The translations under genes and the position numbers were made by a program. From positions 1-32,948 of the forward strand of contig JAAXID010000187.1 of assembly GCA_012270545.1 (NCBI GenBank): DNA of 32,948 bases, given 5' to 3'. The notes beneath the pieces were generated by a model, which worked only from the letters and a program-made list of their open reading frames with translations, was not told where the DNA came from and made no database searches. Below, in pieces: positions 1 to 7,747 of the stretch (positions are counted from its first letter, which is position 1; the number at the start of each line of letters is the position of its first letter). This DNA is from Anaerolineae bacterium. GTDB lineage: Bacteria; Chloroflexota; Anaerolineae; Aggregatilineales; Phototrophicaceae.

Positions 1-86
1 TAGAGATGGCGAGAAGGGCCGGGATGAGGTTAGAAAAGCAGAGCCCAGTCATTTAGACACGCTCACCAGCCGAAGATCGAAGCTGG

Positions 87-115
87 ATGACGCTGCGCGG
101 AGAAATCGTTATAAT
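87..115 (+). promoter_or_regulatory. Predicted sigma-A promoter of the aldo/keto reductase gene
   Basis: A perfect TATAAT (110-115) lies 17 bases after ATGACG (87-92), which matches TTGACA at four of six positions. A start of transcription near 122 would leave a leader of about 30 bases before the ATG at 155. The same ATGAC-17-TATAAT arrangement occurs on the minus strand upstream of the desaturase. Seen in sequence; activity is inferred. Confidence 0.6.
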
Positions 116-154
116 CCAGCGAGCATACGGAACGCTCAGCAAAGTGGAGGAAAA

Positions 155-1195
155 ATGGAACAGCGAACCTTCGGCAATACTGATCTGACTTGCTCAGCGA
201 TTGGCTTCGGTACTTGGGAGCTCGGCACAACGCAATACGGCGATATCGATGTTGACGAAGCCGTGCGCGCCGTCCACATGGCGATCGACCACGGCATCAC
301 CCTATTCGATACGGCGGAAGTCTATGGTCCATTCACGTCTGAGGAGTTGCTGGCGCGTGGACTGGGCGAACGGCGCAAGGACATCGTCCTCGTGACCAAA
401 GTCGGCTTCATTTTCCATGACGACCCGGCCATCGTCGGCGACGCCGCTATCGCCGGGCGGAATGCCTCGGCGGATTACATCACGCAACGGACTGAAGGCT
501 GCCTGAAGCGCCTGAACACCGATTACGTCGACCTGATGCTGATTCACTGGCCCGACCTCGTAACACCGCACGAAGAGACGATTGGCGCGCTGGAAGCTAT
601 GAAAGCGGCTGGCAAGATCCGCCACTACGGCGTCTCCAATTACGATGTGCCGATGATGGAAGCATGTCAACAGTACGGCAGTCTGGCCGCCAACCAGGTC
701 GGCTACAACATGTTTGACCGGCGGATGGAATCGGCTGTGCTGCCCTATTGCTTGGAGCAGGGGATCGGCTTCATGGCATACGGCAGTTTGGCATTTGGCT
801 TGCTGACCGGCGCCTTAACCCCCGACACCGAGTTCGCTGACAATGACTGGCGCGGAAAAGGCATGGCTTTCGGCCTGCCCCTCTTCACGCGCGAGAATTT
901 TCTCAAAGAGCTGCGGGTCACCGAAGGGCTGAAAGAACTGGCAGCTAGATATGACAAGTCGGTGGCGCAGTTGGCGCTCGCCTGGGTGCTGAGCCATCCA
1001 GCGGTGACTGTCGGCCTCGTGGGCATGCGCAACGAGCGCGAGCTGGAGGAGAATATCGCCGCCGTCAACTGGCGCTTGACTGACGGAGACCGCGAGGAAA
1101 TCGACCGCGTCTTCGCCGAAGAAGGGGTACCGACCTATGCGGTCGCGCGTCAAATGACGGACACTGCACAAGGCGGCGACTCACATGCAGAATAA
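155..1195 (+). CDS. Aldo/keto reductase
   Basis: 346-residue NAD(P)H-dependent oxidoreductase of the aldo/keto reductase superfamily, a cytosolic TIM barrel that interconverts carbonyls and alcohols. The catalytic tetrad is visible: D52 (in LFDTAEVYG), Y57, K82 (in LVTKVG) and H131 (in LIHWP). The family's C-terminal cofactor region follows (LAWVLSHPAV, then VGLVGMRNERELEEN). GGAGGAAAA directly precedes the ATG, so the start is secure. It has its own promoter and converges with the desaturase gene. The substrate cannot be read from sequence. Given the downstream diol dehydratase, reduction of an aldehyde such as 3-hydroxypropionaldehyde is possible, but that is inference from distance only. 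Confidence 0.92.
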   Translation: MEQRTFGNTDLTCSAIGFGTWELGTTQYGDIDVDEAVRAVHMAIDHGITLFDTAEVYGPFTSEELLARGLGERRKDIVLVTKVGFIFHDDPAIVGDAAIAGRNASADYITQRTEGCLKRLNTDYVDLMLIHWPDLVTPHEETIGALEAMKAAGKIRHYGVSNYDVPMMEACQQYGSLAANQVGYNMFDRRMESAVLPYCLEQGIGFMAYGSLAFGLLTGALTPDTEFADNDWRGKGMAFGLPLFTRENFLKELRVTEGLKELAARYDKSVAQLALAWVLSHPAVTVGLVGMRNERELEENIAAVNWRLTDGDREEIDRVFAEEGVPTYAVARQMTDTAQGGDSHAE

Positions 1196-1217
1196 TCTAG
1201 CAAGACGAAAGCGCGGG

Positions 1218-2390
1218 TCAGCCTTCTTGCAATCCGGCCGGCGCCAGCTCGCCAATTGAGCGCTCCAAATCAGTAGCGGCGCGCGCCGGCTCGTCTTCGA
1301 GAACCGGTTCCGGATTAGCGCTGGCTGGCAGCGGCGTGTCGTATTCGTAGCCCGGTTCGCGCCTTTGCCGATCCCAGACCAGGCGCATTTCCTGCCAGGC
1401 GCCGATCAGCGTCCGCGGCGCCGGCATATCGTCCTTGATCTCCTCGTACAGCTTGCCGAGGTTGTAGCAGGGCACGCCGGCGTACATGTGATGCTCGATA
1501 TGCCAATTCATGCGCCAGTACAAGAATGAAAATAGCGGATTCAGCCTGATCGAGCGCGTGTTCTTGCGGAAGTCGCGGCTGTGTTCGCGCAAGCCGCAGT
1601 GCTGGGTCAAACCGACAAAATAGGACAGCCAGTTGCCAATGAAGGCGGGCATGGTGAGCAAAAGTGGCAGCACCCAGTAGCCGCTGATGATGGCGATGAG
1701 CAATACAGCTCCGTGGAACGCCAGCAGAATTCGCGACCACCGAATTGACCGCCGGTGCTGATCGGGCTGATCGGTGTGCAGCGCCTTCAGCCATTCGTTG
1801 ATAGGCGCTCTTTCGTCCGCTGGCACGCGACCTACGGCGCCCAAGAGCGTGATGAGCAAGGTCGAGATAAATCCGCCTTTGCCAAATGTGCGGCCGCGCT
1901 GCGTCAGCAGGTTGACGGTGAACATCTGCAGCATAAAGGACGAGGCGAGCGATGGTTCCAGCGGCAGCAGATTCTCGCGATCGCCCTCAGGGTGCAGCGT
2001 GTAGCGATGGTGGTATGTGTGGCTGCTGGCGTAATCATAGGGATCCCACCAGCCGATCAGACTGAACAGATAAAGGAATACCTTATTAATCCACTTGCTT
2101 TTGAAGACGGTGCCGTGCCCCAGCTCGTGCGGCGCGGTGCCGGTGAAAAAGCTGGCGACGGTCCCATGAAGGAATAGCGCAACCAGCATAGCCAGCCAAA
2201 GTTCGTTCCACCAGAAAGCGAATACCAGCGCGCCCGTCAAGACAAATAGCGCGGTATGCCCGCCAGCTTGAAACCAGCCTTGCGCGTCGCTCCGCCGCGA
2301 AAGCTCGCGCAGCTGCCCCGGTTTCATCGGGCAACGATACCAATCGACGCGCAACGTCTTCCGAACTTCTGAAAGCGGTTGATAAGTCAT
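1218..2390 (-). CDS. Membrane fatty acid desaturase
   Basis: About 390 residues of an integral-membrane di-iron desaturase (FA_desaturase family) that introduces a double bond into an acyl chain. All three histidine boxes are present: HELGH after the first hydrophobic pair, HTYHH about 30 residues later, and HIEHH in the C-terminal third (MNWHIEHHMYAG). The hydrophobic stretches are arranged as in the family, with the boxes on the cytoplasmic face. I chose ATG at 2390 because AGGG lies eight bases upstream; a GTG at 2399 is possible and adds three residues. The C-terminal 40 residues are acidic and proline-rich and probably disordered. It faces the aldo/keto reductase tail to tail and is transcribed away from the binding-protein operon. 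Substrate and regioselectivity are unknown. Confidence 0.88.
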   Translation of the reverse strand: MTYQPLSEVRKTLRVDWYRCPMKPGQLRELSRRSDAQGWFQAGGHTALFVLTGALVFAFWWNELWLAMLVALFLHGTVASFFTGTAPHELGHGTVFKSKWINKVFLYLFSLIGWWDPYDYASSHTYHHRYTLHPEGDRENLLPLEPSLASSFMLQMFTVNLLTQRGRTFGKGGFISTLLITLLGAVGRVPADERAPINEWLKALHTDQPDQHRRSIRWSRILLAFHGAVLLIAIISGYWVLPLLLTMPAFIGNWLSYFVGLTQHCGLREHSRDFRKNTRSIRLNPLFSFLYWRMNWHIEHHMYAGVPCYNLGKLYEEIKDDMPAPRTLIGAWQEMRLVWDRQRREPGYEYDTPLPASANPEPVLEDEPARAATDLERSIGELAPAGLQEG

Positions 2391-2431
2391 CTTTTGCACC
2401 CTGAGCCAAGCAAATTACTTTATTCGCCGGT

Positions 2432-2460
2432 ATTATAGCGCAAACACCCGCTCGAGTCAT
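2432..2460 (-). promoter_or_regulatory. Predicted sigma-A promoter of the desaturase gene
   Basis: Read on the minus strand, ATGACT (2460-2455) and TATAAT (2437-2432) are separated by 17 bases. The -10 is perfect and the -35 matches four of six. Transcription would start near 2425, about 35 bases ahead of the ATG at 2390. Seen in sequence; activity inferred. Confidence 0.6.
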
Positions 2461-2499
2461 CAAATGCGCCGCGCGCCGGCGGGCAAATTGTTCCATTTT

Positions 2500-2528
2500 T
2501 TGGCTTAGCGGCAAAATAGTATTATAAT
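2500..2528 (+). promoter_or_regulatory. Predicted sigma-A promoter of the ugp-like operon
   Basis: TTGGCT (2500-2505) and a perfect TATAAT (2523-2528) are separated by 17 bases, back to back with the desaturase promoter. Transcription would begin around 2535. That places the in-frame TTG at 2533 at or before the RNA 5' end and argues for the downstream ATG (2569) as the true start of the binding-protein gene. Confidence 0.65.
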
Positions 2529-2568
2529 AGGATTGTCTGTAAACTTGTCTATCGAAGGATATATGACA

Positions 2569-3912
2569 ATGACTCTTAAGCTGCGTCTTGCTTTAGTGTT
2601 CTGTTTAGTTCTTGGTTTGCTGGCCGGGGTCGCCGTCGCGCAAGATTCCGTCAGCATCACCATCCGCTGCATAGCCAGCCCGCCGGAAGAAGATTGGCGC
2701 TGCAATAATTTCGCCGAAGTGGAAGCCGATGTCGAAGCCGCCCTGGGCACCGAGATCGACCTGAACCTGATTCAGGACAATGCCAGCTGGGGCGACTACA
2801 AGAATGAATTCGTTCTGGCATCGGAAGCGGGTGAAGCGCCCGATATCATCTTGTCCGGGCACGAAGATATCGGGGCTTGGGCGCCGGCCGGGTTTATCAT
2901 CCCGCTGGATGACGTGATCGGCATGCACAGCGAGTTTGAGGATATTGTACCCTCGCTTTGGGATTCGCATGGCTACGCGGGCCAGATTTGGGGTATCCCG
3001 CAAGACGCCGAAGCCCGCCCGATCTTCTACAGCAAGCTGCTGCTGCGTGACCTGGGCTGGAGCGAAGAAGACATCGAGTCGCTGCCCGATCGAGTCGCTG
3101 CTGGCGAGTGGACCTTCGCCGATATGTTGGCGACCGCCGAAGCAGCCATTGACGAAGGCATCGTCGATAGCGGCAATGGCTGGTGGCATCGCCCGAGCAA
3201 TGGTCCCGATTTCCTCTATTACTACTACGGGCATGGTGGCGAAGTCCTCGATATGGAGGGCAACCTGGTCGTGGACAGCGAAGCTCTGGTCGCTACCTAC
3301 GAGCTGCTGGGCGGCGCTGTCGCGTCCGGCGTGCTGCGCTCCGATATTATCGGCCTTGACTGGAACGAAGTCTGGCATCCGACGGTGGCGCAGGCTGATA
3401 CCGTCCTCTTCGCGGCCGGCGGCACCTGGAATTGGCCCAACTGGGCGATCAACTATGTGGCCGACAAGGGTGGCGACGAGTTCCTGTTCGAGAACATCGG
3501 CTTGACCCTGATCCCGGCTATGGCGACCGGCAATGCCATCACCTTGACGCACCCGCTGACCTATATGATCAGCAGCGGCAGCGAACATCCCGATGTGGCG
3601 CTGGCGTTGATCGCCGCGATCACGACACCTGAAGCCAACAACCGCCACGCCATCGATAGTTTCCATCTGGGCATTCTCAACGCGCAGTTGGAATCCGAGG
3701 CTTACGCCAACAACCGGCTTTTGAGTAGCGCGCACTACATGCTCGATCACACGACGGCGCTGCCCAACCATCCGGGTTGGAACGCCTGGTCGAACGCCTA
3801 TTTCCTCGGCATCCAGGCTGTCGAAACGGGCGAAGCCGATGCGGCTGGCGCGGCTGATATTGCCATCGCGCAGATGCAAAATGAACTGGGCGACGGCATA
3901 ACGGTTCGTTAG
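2569..3912 (+). CDS. ABC transporter sugar/polyol-type solute-binding protein (family 1)
   Basis: 447-residue extracellular solute-binding protein of the MalE/UgpB class, the capture component of the importer encoded next. A Sec signal peptide covers about residues 1-24 (hydrophobic core, then VAVA before QDS). No lipobox cysteine follows, so it is not an obvious lipoprotein. The mature part shows family features: an acidic N-terminal lobe, APDII near residue 85, and a tryptophan- and tyrosine-rich region (NGWWHRP, FLYYYYGHGG) typical of carbohydrate or polyol ligand clefts. ATG 2569 is preferred because AAGGA lies nine bases before it; ATG 2563 is only three bases from that site. Gene order with the next four genes equals ugpBAECQ, which suggests a glycerol-phosphodiester or polyol ligand, but the family is too broad to be sure. 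Confidence 0.88.
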   Translation: MTLKLRLALVFCLVLGLLAGVAVAQDSVSITIRCIASPPEEDWRCNNFAEVEADVEAALGTEIDLNLIQDNASWGDYKNEFVLASEAGEAPDIILSGHEDIGAWAPAGFIIPLDDVIGMHSEFEDIVPSLWDSHGYAGQIWGIPQDAEARPIFYSKLLLRDLGWSEEDIESLPDRVAAGEWTFADMLATAEAAIDEGIVDSGNGWWHRPSNGPDFLYYYYGHGGEVLDMEGNLVVDSEALVATYELLGGAVASGVLRSDIIGLDWNEVWHPTVAQADTVLFAAGGTWNWPNWAINYVADKGGDEFLFENIGLTLIPAMATGNAITLTHPLTYMISSGSEHPDVALALIAAITTPEANNRHAIDSFHLGILNAQLESEAYANNRLLSSAHYMLDHTTALPNHPGWNAWSNAYFLGIQAVETGEADAAGAADIAIAQMQNELGDGITVR

Positions 3913-3991
3913 CAATCGAGCAGACTACGGTTTGCGCATGTCATTTAGACCGGTCAGGGGGAGCATCGCCGCTCTCCTTGGCTGGCTATCG

Positions 3992-4021
3992 ATGCCGGTT
4001 GGGCAGCGCGCCCGCCGGCAT
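3992..4021 (+). terminator. Intergenic stem-loop after the binding-protein gene (partial terminator or mRNA stabiliser)
   Basis: ATGCCGG (3992-3998) pairs with CCGGCAT (4015-4021) and an inner GGGC (4001-4004) pairs with GCCC (4010-4013), closing a five-base loop. It lacks a proper T-run (TTGTAAAA follows). In ABC operons such hairpins between the binding-protein and permease genes commonly stabilise the upstream message and raise binding-protein yield. The structure is seen; the role is inferred. Confidence 0.55.
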
Positions 4022-4079
4022 TGTAAAACATAAAACTTAAAAGCAAGATTAGTTTTCTGAGCAGGCGCACGTTCCGCTT

Positions 4080-5063
4080 ATGTCTGAGCCAAGTGATAAA
4101 TCCAAATCAGCGGCCGCTGTCGAAGGGAGCCGGCGCAACGCCCTAAGATCGTATTTGGGCGCCTATGGCTTTATGGCGCCGGCCGGCCTCCTCGTCATCA
4201 TCTTCTTCTTGATCCCGGTCGCCATCGTGCTCTACCTGAGCGTCACTAACCTGGCGAGCTCTAATTTCACCTCAGACCTCGCGCGTATGGAATTCATCGG
4301 TCTCAAGAATTATGAAACGCTTCTCAATGATCAGTTTGCCCGGAAGATTTTTTTCAACACGATTTTCTACGTCCTAGTCACGCTCTCGCTATTTAATGTC
4401 TCGCTGGCGCTGATAGTTTCCCTGCTGACGACGCATATCGACCGCAACGCTGGTTTCATCTTTCGCGCACTCTGGATATTGCCGCGCATCACTTCGCCCG
4501 TCGTCTACATCCTCATTTGGAAGCGGATGATGGCGGAAGCGCCCTTCGGCATTCTCAACCAATTCAACGAGGCGCTGGGACAACCGACTTTCAACTACGT
4601 TTCGACTAATCCCTGGGTATTCGTGGTCGTGGTGAATGGCTTCATCGGCGTGTCCTTCGGCATGATCATTTTCACCTCCGCCATCGAATCGATCCCCAAA
4701 GATCTGCTCAACGCCTCGCTGGTTGACGGTTCCTCAAGATTGCAGCGCATCCGCTATGTGATCTTGCCCTTAATTCGCTGGCCGCTGCTCTTCGTCGTAA
4801 CTTATCAGACCTTGTCGCTCCTGACTTCATTCGTGGAAATTCAGTTGTTGACCGATGGCGGACCCGGTCTCTATCGCACTGAGGTCTGGTCGCTGACGGC
4901 TTATCATCGCGCCCTGTCCAACTACTTCGGCAACGCCCAATGGGGATATGGCTCAGCCTTCGCCGTCCTTCTGGTCATGATTGGCGTCGTGCTAGCCGTC
5001 ATCTACATGCGCGTTTTCCGCTTCGATGAATTGGTCGCCGAACCGCGAGTGGAGGCGCTATGA
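4080..5063 (+). CDS. ABC sugar permease, MalF/UgpA type
   Basis: 327-residue inner-membrane permease of the binding-protein-dependent importer (BPD_transp_1). A cytoplasmic N-terminus of about 27 residues is followed by six hydrophobic segments. The EAA-type coupling loop that docks on the ATPase is visible in the last third (NASLVDGSSRLQRIRYVILP). The next permease gene overlaps its stop by four bases (ATGA at 5060), indicating translational coupling. No strong ribosome site precedes the ATG. It forms a heterodimer with the product of the next gene. Confidence 0.92.
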   Translation: MSEPSDKSKSAAAVEGSRRNALRSYLGAYGFMAPAGLLVIIFFLIPVAIVLYLSVTNLASSNFTSDLARMEFIGLKNYETLLNDQFARKIFFNTIFYVLVTLSLFNVSLALIVSLLTTHIDRNAGFIFRALWILPRITSPVVYILIWKRMMAEAPFGILNQFNEALGQPTFNYVSTNPWVFVVVVNGFIGVSFGMIIFTSAIESIPKDLLNASLVDGSSRLQRIRYVILPLIRWPLLFVVTYQTLSLLTSFVEIQLLTDGGPGLYRTEVWSLTAYHRALSNYFGNAQWGYGSAFAVLLVMIGVVLAVIYMRVFRFDELVAEPRVEAL

Positions 5064-6637
5064 CGGCGCGCGAAGCGTTTTTCGATTCAGCCAAAACAAA
5101 GGCGGTAGAAGCGCCGCCTTCACTTCAGCGCGATCTCTTCGACGCGCTGCGGCTTGGCTTTATCAGCATTCTTGTCATGCTTGCCGCCGGCTTTTTCTTC
5201 AGCGGCATCGTGCATCCCCTCTTCGCTCTTGGCAGCGTCGAAGAGACAGTGACGGATGTATTGACGCGCCTGACGCTGCTTGCGCTGCCTTTCATCGCTT
5301 ACATCGCTGCCGCCAGCGTCGCTCGCCGCTATACCGCCACAAACGTCATCAGGGCGCTCGGACTGGCGCTGACCAGCACCGTCATATTGTTTGCCGCCAT
5401 TTCAGCCGGGCATTATGCCTTCAGCTACGGCGTGTTCGCGCCACGACCATCATTACAGATGACGTTGAGCCAGACGACCGCCGGCATTCGCGTCGATGCC
5501 ATCGTCCCCGGCGGCGCGGCCGACATAGCTGAAATGCAGGTTGGCGATGTCATCACTGCGATTCGGCGCGATCCGGTGGATTTGGACGCCTTTAACAAAC
5601 GCCTTGGCCAATCGGAAGAAGACGCGCCGCTCCGTCTGCGCTTTCTGCGCGACAATGAGGAAATGCAGGAGACGGTCCGTGTCGTTCTAGTATCCGATAA
5701 ACAGCTAAACTTTTTGCTTCCCGGTCTTGTTCTGGGGCTCGTCTTTACGGCGATTATCGTATTCTTGCCCGGGCATTGGGCGCCCTATATTGCGCTGGTC
5801 GGCTTGCTGTCTCCCTTGATTGTCGGTTATTTCTGGGTCATTGTCGCCACCTTCTCGTACCGCACTGAGGGCCTCGTGCCCCTTGATAGCAATGACAATT
5901 TTGGCGGCCTGACCTTGAAGAATTGGGAATCGATCATCGTAGGGAATATCGCGGGCTTGGAATTTAATATCATTCCGATTTTTATGACCTCTTTGGCGAT
6001 AGCAGTTGTGATGACTGTCATCGTGTTGCTGGTATCATCAATGGCGGGTTATGCCTTGTCGCGGATGAACTTTCCCGGCCGGCGCTTCTTCCTTTCCTTC
6101 ACGCTGATTCTGCATGGCTTCCCCGCTATCACCTTGCTTATCCCGATCTTCTTCGTCCTTCTCCGGTTAGGCGAGATTCCCGTCATCGGCGATTTGATCG
6201 GCTTCAATACCATCGGCGGCATTGCCTTGGTTATGGTCGCCTTTCAATTGCCGCTCGGCGTTTGGCTGATGAAGGGTTTCTTTGACAATATCCCCTGGGA
6301 TATGGAGCGCTCGGCGCTGATCGACGGCGCCTCTCGTTTTCGCACCTATTGGGAAATCCTCTTGCCGCAGATACGTCCGGGTTTGCTCGCTCTGGGCATC
6401 TTCGCCTTCATCGGCGGTTGGAACGCCTACATTATCCCCGCTACTTATTCCATAGGTTCCGGCGTCAGCAATCTGCCGGTTTTCCTTGAAGAGTTGATTG
6501 ATGCGACCGCGCCAGTGGACTGGAATCAGGTGGCAGCGGTCGGGCTCTTCCAATTGATTCCAATCTTTATTTTCTTCATCTTCGCCCAAGAATATCTCTT
6601 GAATATCTACGCTGGTGGCACGAAGGGAAGTTCCTAA
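5060..6637 (+). CDS. ABC sugar permease, MalG/UgpE type, with an inserted PDZ domain
   Basis: 525 residues, nearly twice the usual 270-300 of a MalG-type permease. The canonical permease occupies about residues 240-525 and has an intact EAA loop (MERSALIDGASRFRTYWEILLP, about 415-436) and the C-terminal segment of MalG proteins. The extra N-terminus has hydrophobic segments at about 32-52, 70-88 and 97-125. A PDZ-like domain follows at about 128-212 (AGIRVDAIVPGGAADIAEMQVGDVITAI, i.e. the usual carboxylate-loop/PGGAA/GD-I signature), then another hydrophobic segment at 217-236. Counting segments from a cytoplasmic N-terminus places the PDZ domain outside the membrane, on the side where the binding protein docks. 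The reading frame is continuous and the start overlaps the previous gene (ATGA), so this is not an assembly of two genes. The permease role is secure; the PDZ function is unknown. Confidence 0.9.
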   Translation: MTAREAFFDSAKTKAVEAPPSLQRDLFDALRLGFISILVMLAAGFFFSGIVHPLFALGSVEETVTDVLTRLTLLALPFIAYIAAASVARRYTATNVIRALGLALTSTVILFAAISAGHYAFSYGVFAPRPSLQMTLSQTTAGIRVDAIVPGGAADIAEMQVGDVITAIRRDPVDLDAFNKRLGQSEEDAPLRLRFLRDNEEMQETVRVVLVSDKQLNFLLPGLVLGLVFTAIIVFLPGHWAPYIALVGLLSPLIVGYFWVIVATFSYRTEGLVPLDSNDNFGGLTLKNWESIIVGNIAGLEFNIIPIFMTSLAIAVVMTVIVLLVSSMAGYALSRMNFPGRRFFLSFTLILHGFPAITLLIPIFFVLLRLGEIPVIGDLIGFNTIGGIALVMVAFQLPLGVWLMKGFFDNIPWDMERSALIDGASRFRTYWEILLPQIRPGLLALGIFAFIGGWNAYIIPATYSIGSGVSNLPVFLEELIDATAPVDWNQVAAVGLFQLIPIFIFFIFAQEYLLNIYAGGTKGSS

Positions 6638-6664
6638 CGCGGAAGTGCCAAGGAGCGCCAGGCC

Positions 6665-7747
6665 ATGGAAATACGAATCGACAATTTGACAAAGAAATTC
6701 GGCGATGTGGTCGGCGTCGAAGATTTGACGTTGCATATCGACGATGGCGAATTTGTGGCATTTCTCGGACCCTCCGGCTGCGGCAAGACGACCACGCTTT
6801 TGACCCTTGCCGGCATCTACAAACCAACGGAGGGCCTCATCCGCTTCGGCGAGCGGGTGGTCAACACTGTGCAGCCGAAGGATCGCAACATCGGCATGGT
6901 CTTTCAGAGCTATGCCCTCTATCCCCACATGACAATCTTTCAAAACATCGCCTATCCGCTCAAGCTCAAGAAAGTGCCAAGACAGGCGCAGAACGAGAGC
7001 GTGCGGCAGGTTGCCAACGTCATGGGCATTGGCGAATTGCTCGACCGGCGGCCCGGGCAGCTTTCCGGCGGTCAGCAGCAGCGCGTCGCCTTGGGGCGCG
7101 CTCTGGTCAAAGAACCGGATGTGCTGCTCTTCGACGAACCCCTGTCCAACCTGGACGCGCGGCTACGGCTGACCATGCGCGGGGAGATTAAACACCTGCA
7201 GAAGAACCTGGGCATCACGTCAATCTACGTGACGCACGACCAGGTGGAAGCGATGACGATGGCCGACCGCATTGCCGTGATGAGCGGCGGGCATTTGCAG
7301 GCTTTTGATTCGCCCGATGAACTTTACGATCGGCCCAAGACGCGCTTCGTCGCCGGCTTTGTCGGCAACCCACCGATGAATTTTCTCGATGTGGAGGTCT
7401 CGCAATCCAACGGACATTTTCTCGCTCAAGCCGATTCAATTCAATTGCAGATGGGCGCGGATCGTGGCGAGTCACCCGCCAGCCGCGATGGGGCGGTGGT
7501 GATGGGCATTCGGCCAGAAGATATTCAGATCGTCGCCGACGGCAATGTGAATGGCGAGATATTCGTGGTGGAACCCTTGGGTCGAGAAGATCTGATCGAT
7601 GTGCGCGTTGGACCGCATAGTTTCCTCTTGCTCGCCGATACCGAAAAACAGCACCGCGCCGGCGAGCGCGTCTCACTGCAATTCGATATGACCCAGGCGC
7701 AGTTCTTCGATCCGCTGACTGAACGATCGCTGCTTTGGCATCAGTAA
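6665..7747 (+). CDS. ABC importer ATPase, MalK/UgpC type
   Basis: 360-residue ATP-binding subunit that energises the two permeases above. Motifs: Walker A GPSGCGKTT (about 35-43), Q-loop Q81, signature LSGGQQQR (133-140), Walker B VLLFDEP (153-159), D-loop SNLD, and switch histidine H191 (THDQ). About 130 C-terminal residues form the TOBE/OB-type regulatory domain of the MalK/UgpC group (GIRPEDIQ). AAGGAG lies nine bases before the ATG. The stop abuts the start of the phosphodiesterase gene with no gap, as in ugpC-ugpQ pairs. Confidence 0.94.
   Translation: MEIRIDNLTKKFGDVVGVEDLTLHIDDGEFVAFLGPSGCGKTTTLLTLAGIYKPTEGLIRFGERVVNTVQPKDRNIGMVFQSYALYPHMTIFQNIAYPLKLKKVPRQAQNESVRQVANVMGIGELLDRRPGQLSGGQQQRVALGRALVKEPDVLLFDEPLSNLDARLRLTMRGEIKHLQKNLGITSIYVTHDQVEAMTMADRIAVMSGGHLQAFDSPDELYDRPKTRFVAGFVGNPPMNFLDVEVSQSNGHFLAQADSIQLQMGADRGESPASRDGAVVMGIRPEDIQIVADGNVNGEIFVVEPLGREDLIDVRVGPHSFLLLADTEKQHRAGERVSLQFDMTQAQFFDPLTERSLLWHQ

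Noticed and set aside
2605..3915. Minus-strand open frame of about 436 codons
   Set aside because: Fully antisense to the solute-binding protein gene, which has a signal peptide, promoter and ribosome site. The antisense product has no recognisable domain and arises from codon bias.
48..3950. GTCATTTAGAC occurs at 48-58 and at 3940-3950
   Set aside because: An 11-base match in a 33-kb window is expected many times by chance, and the flanks do not match.
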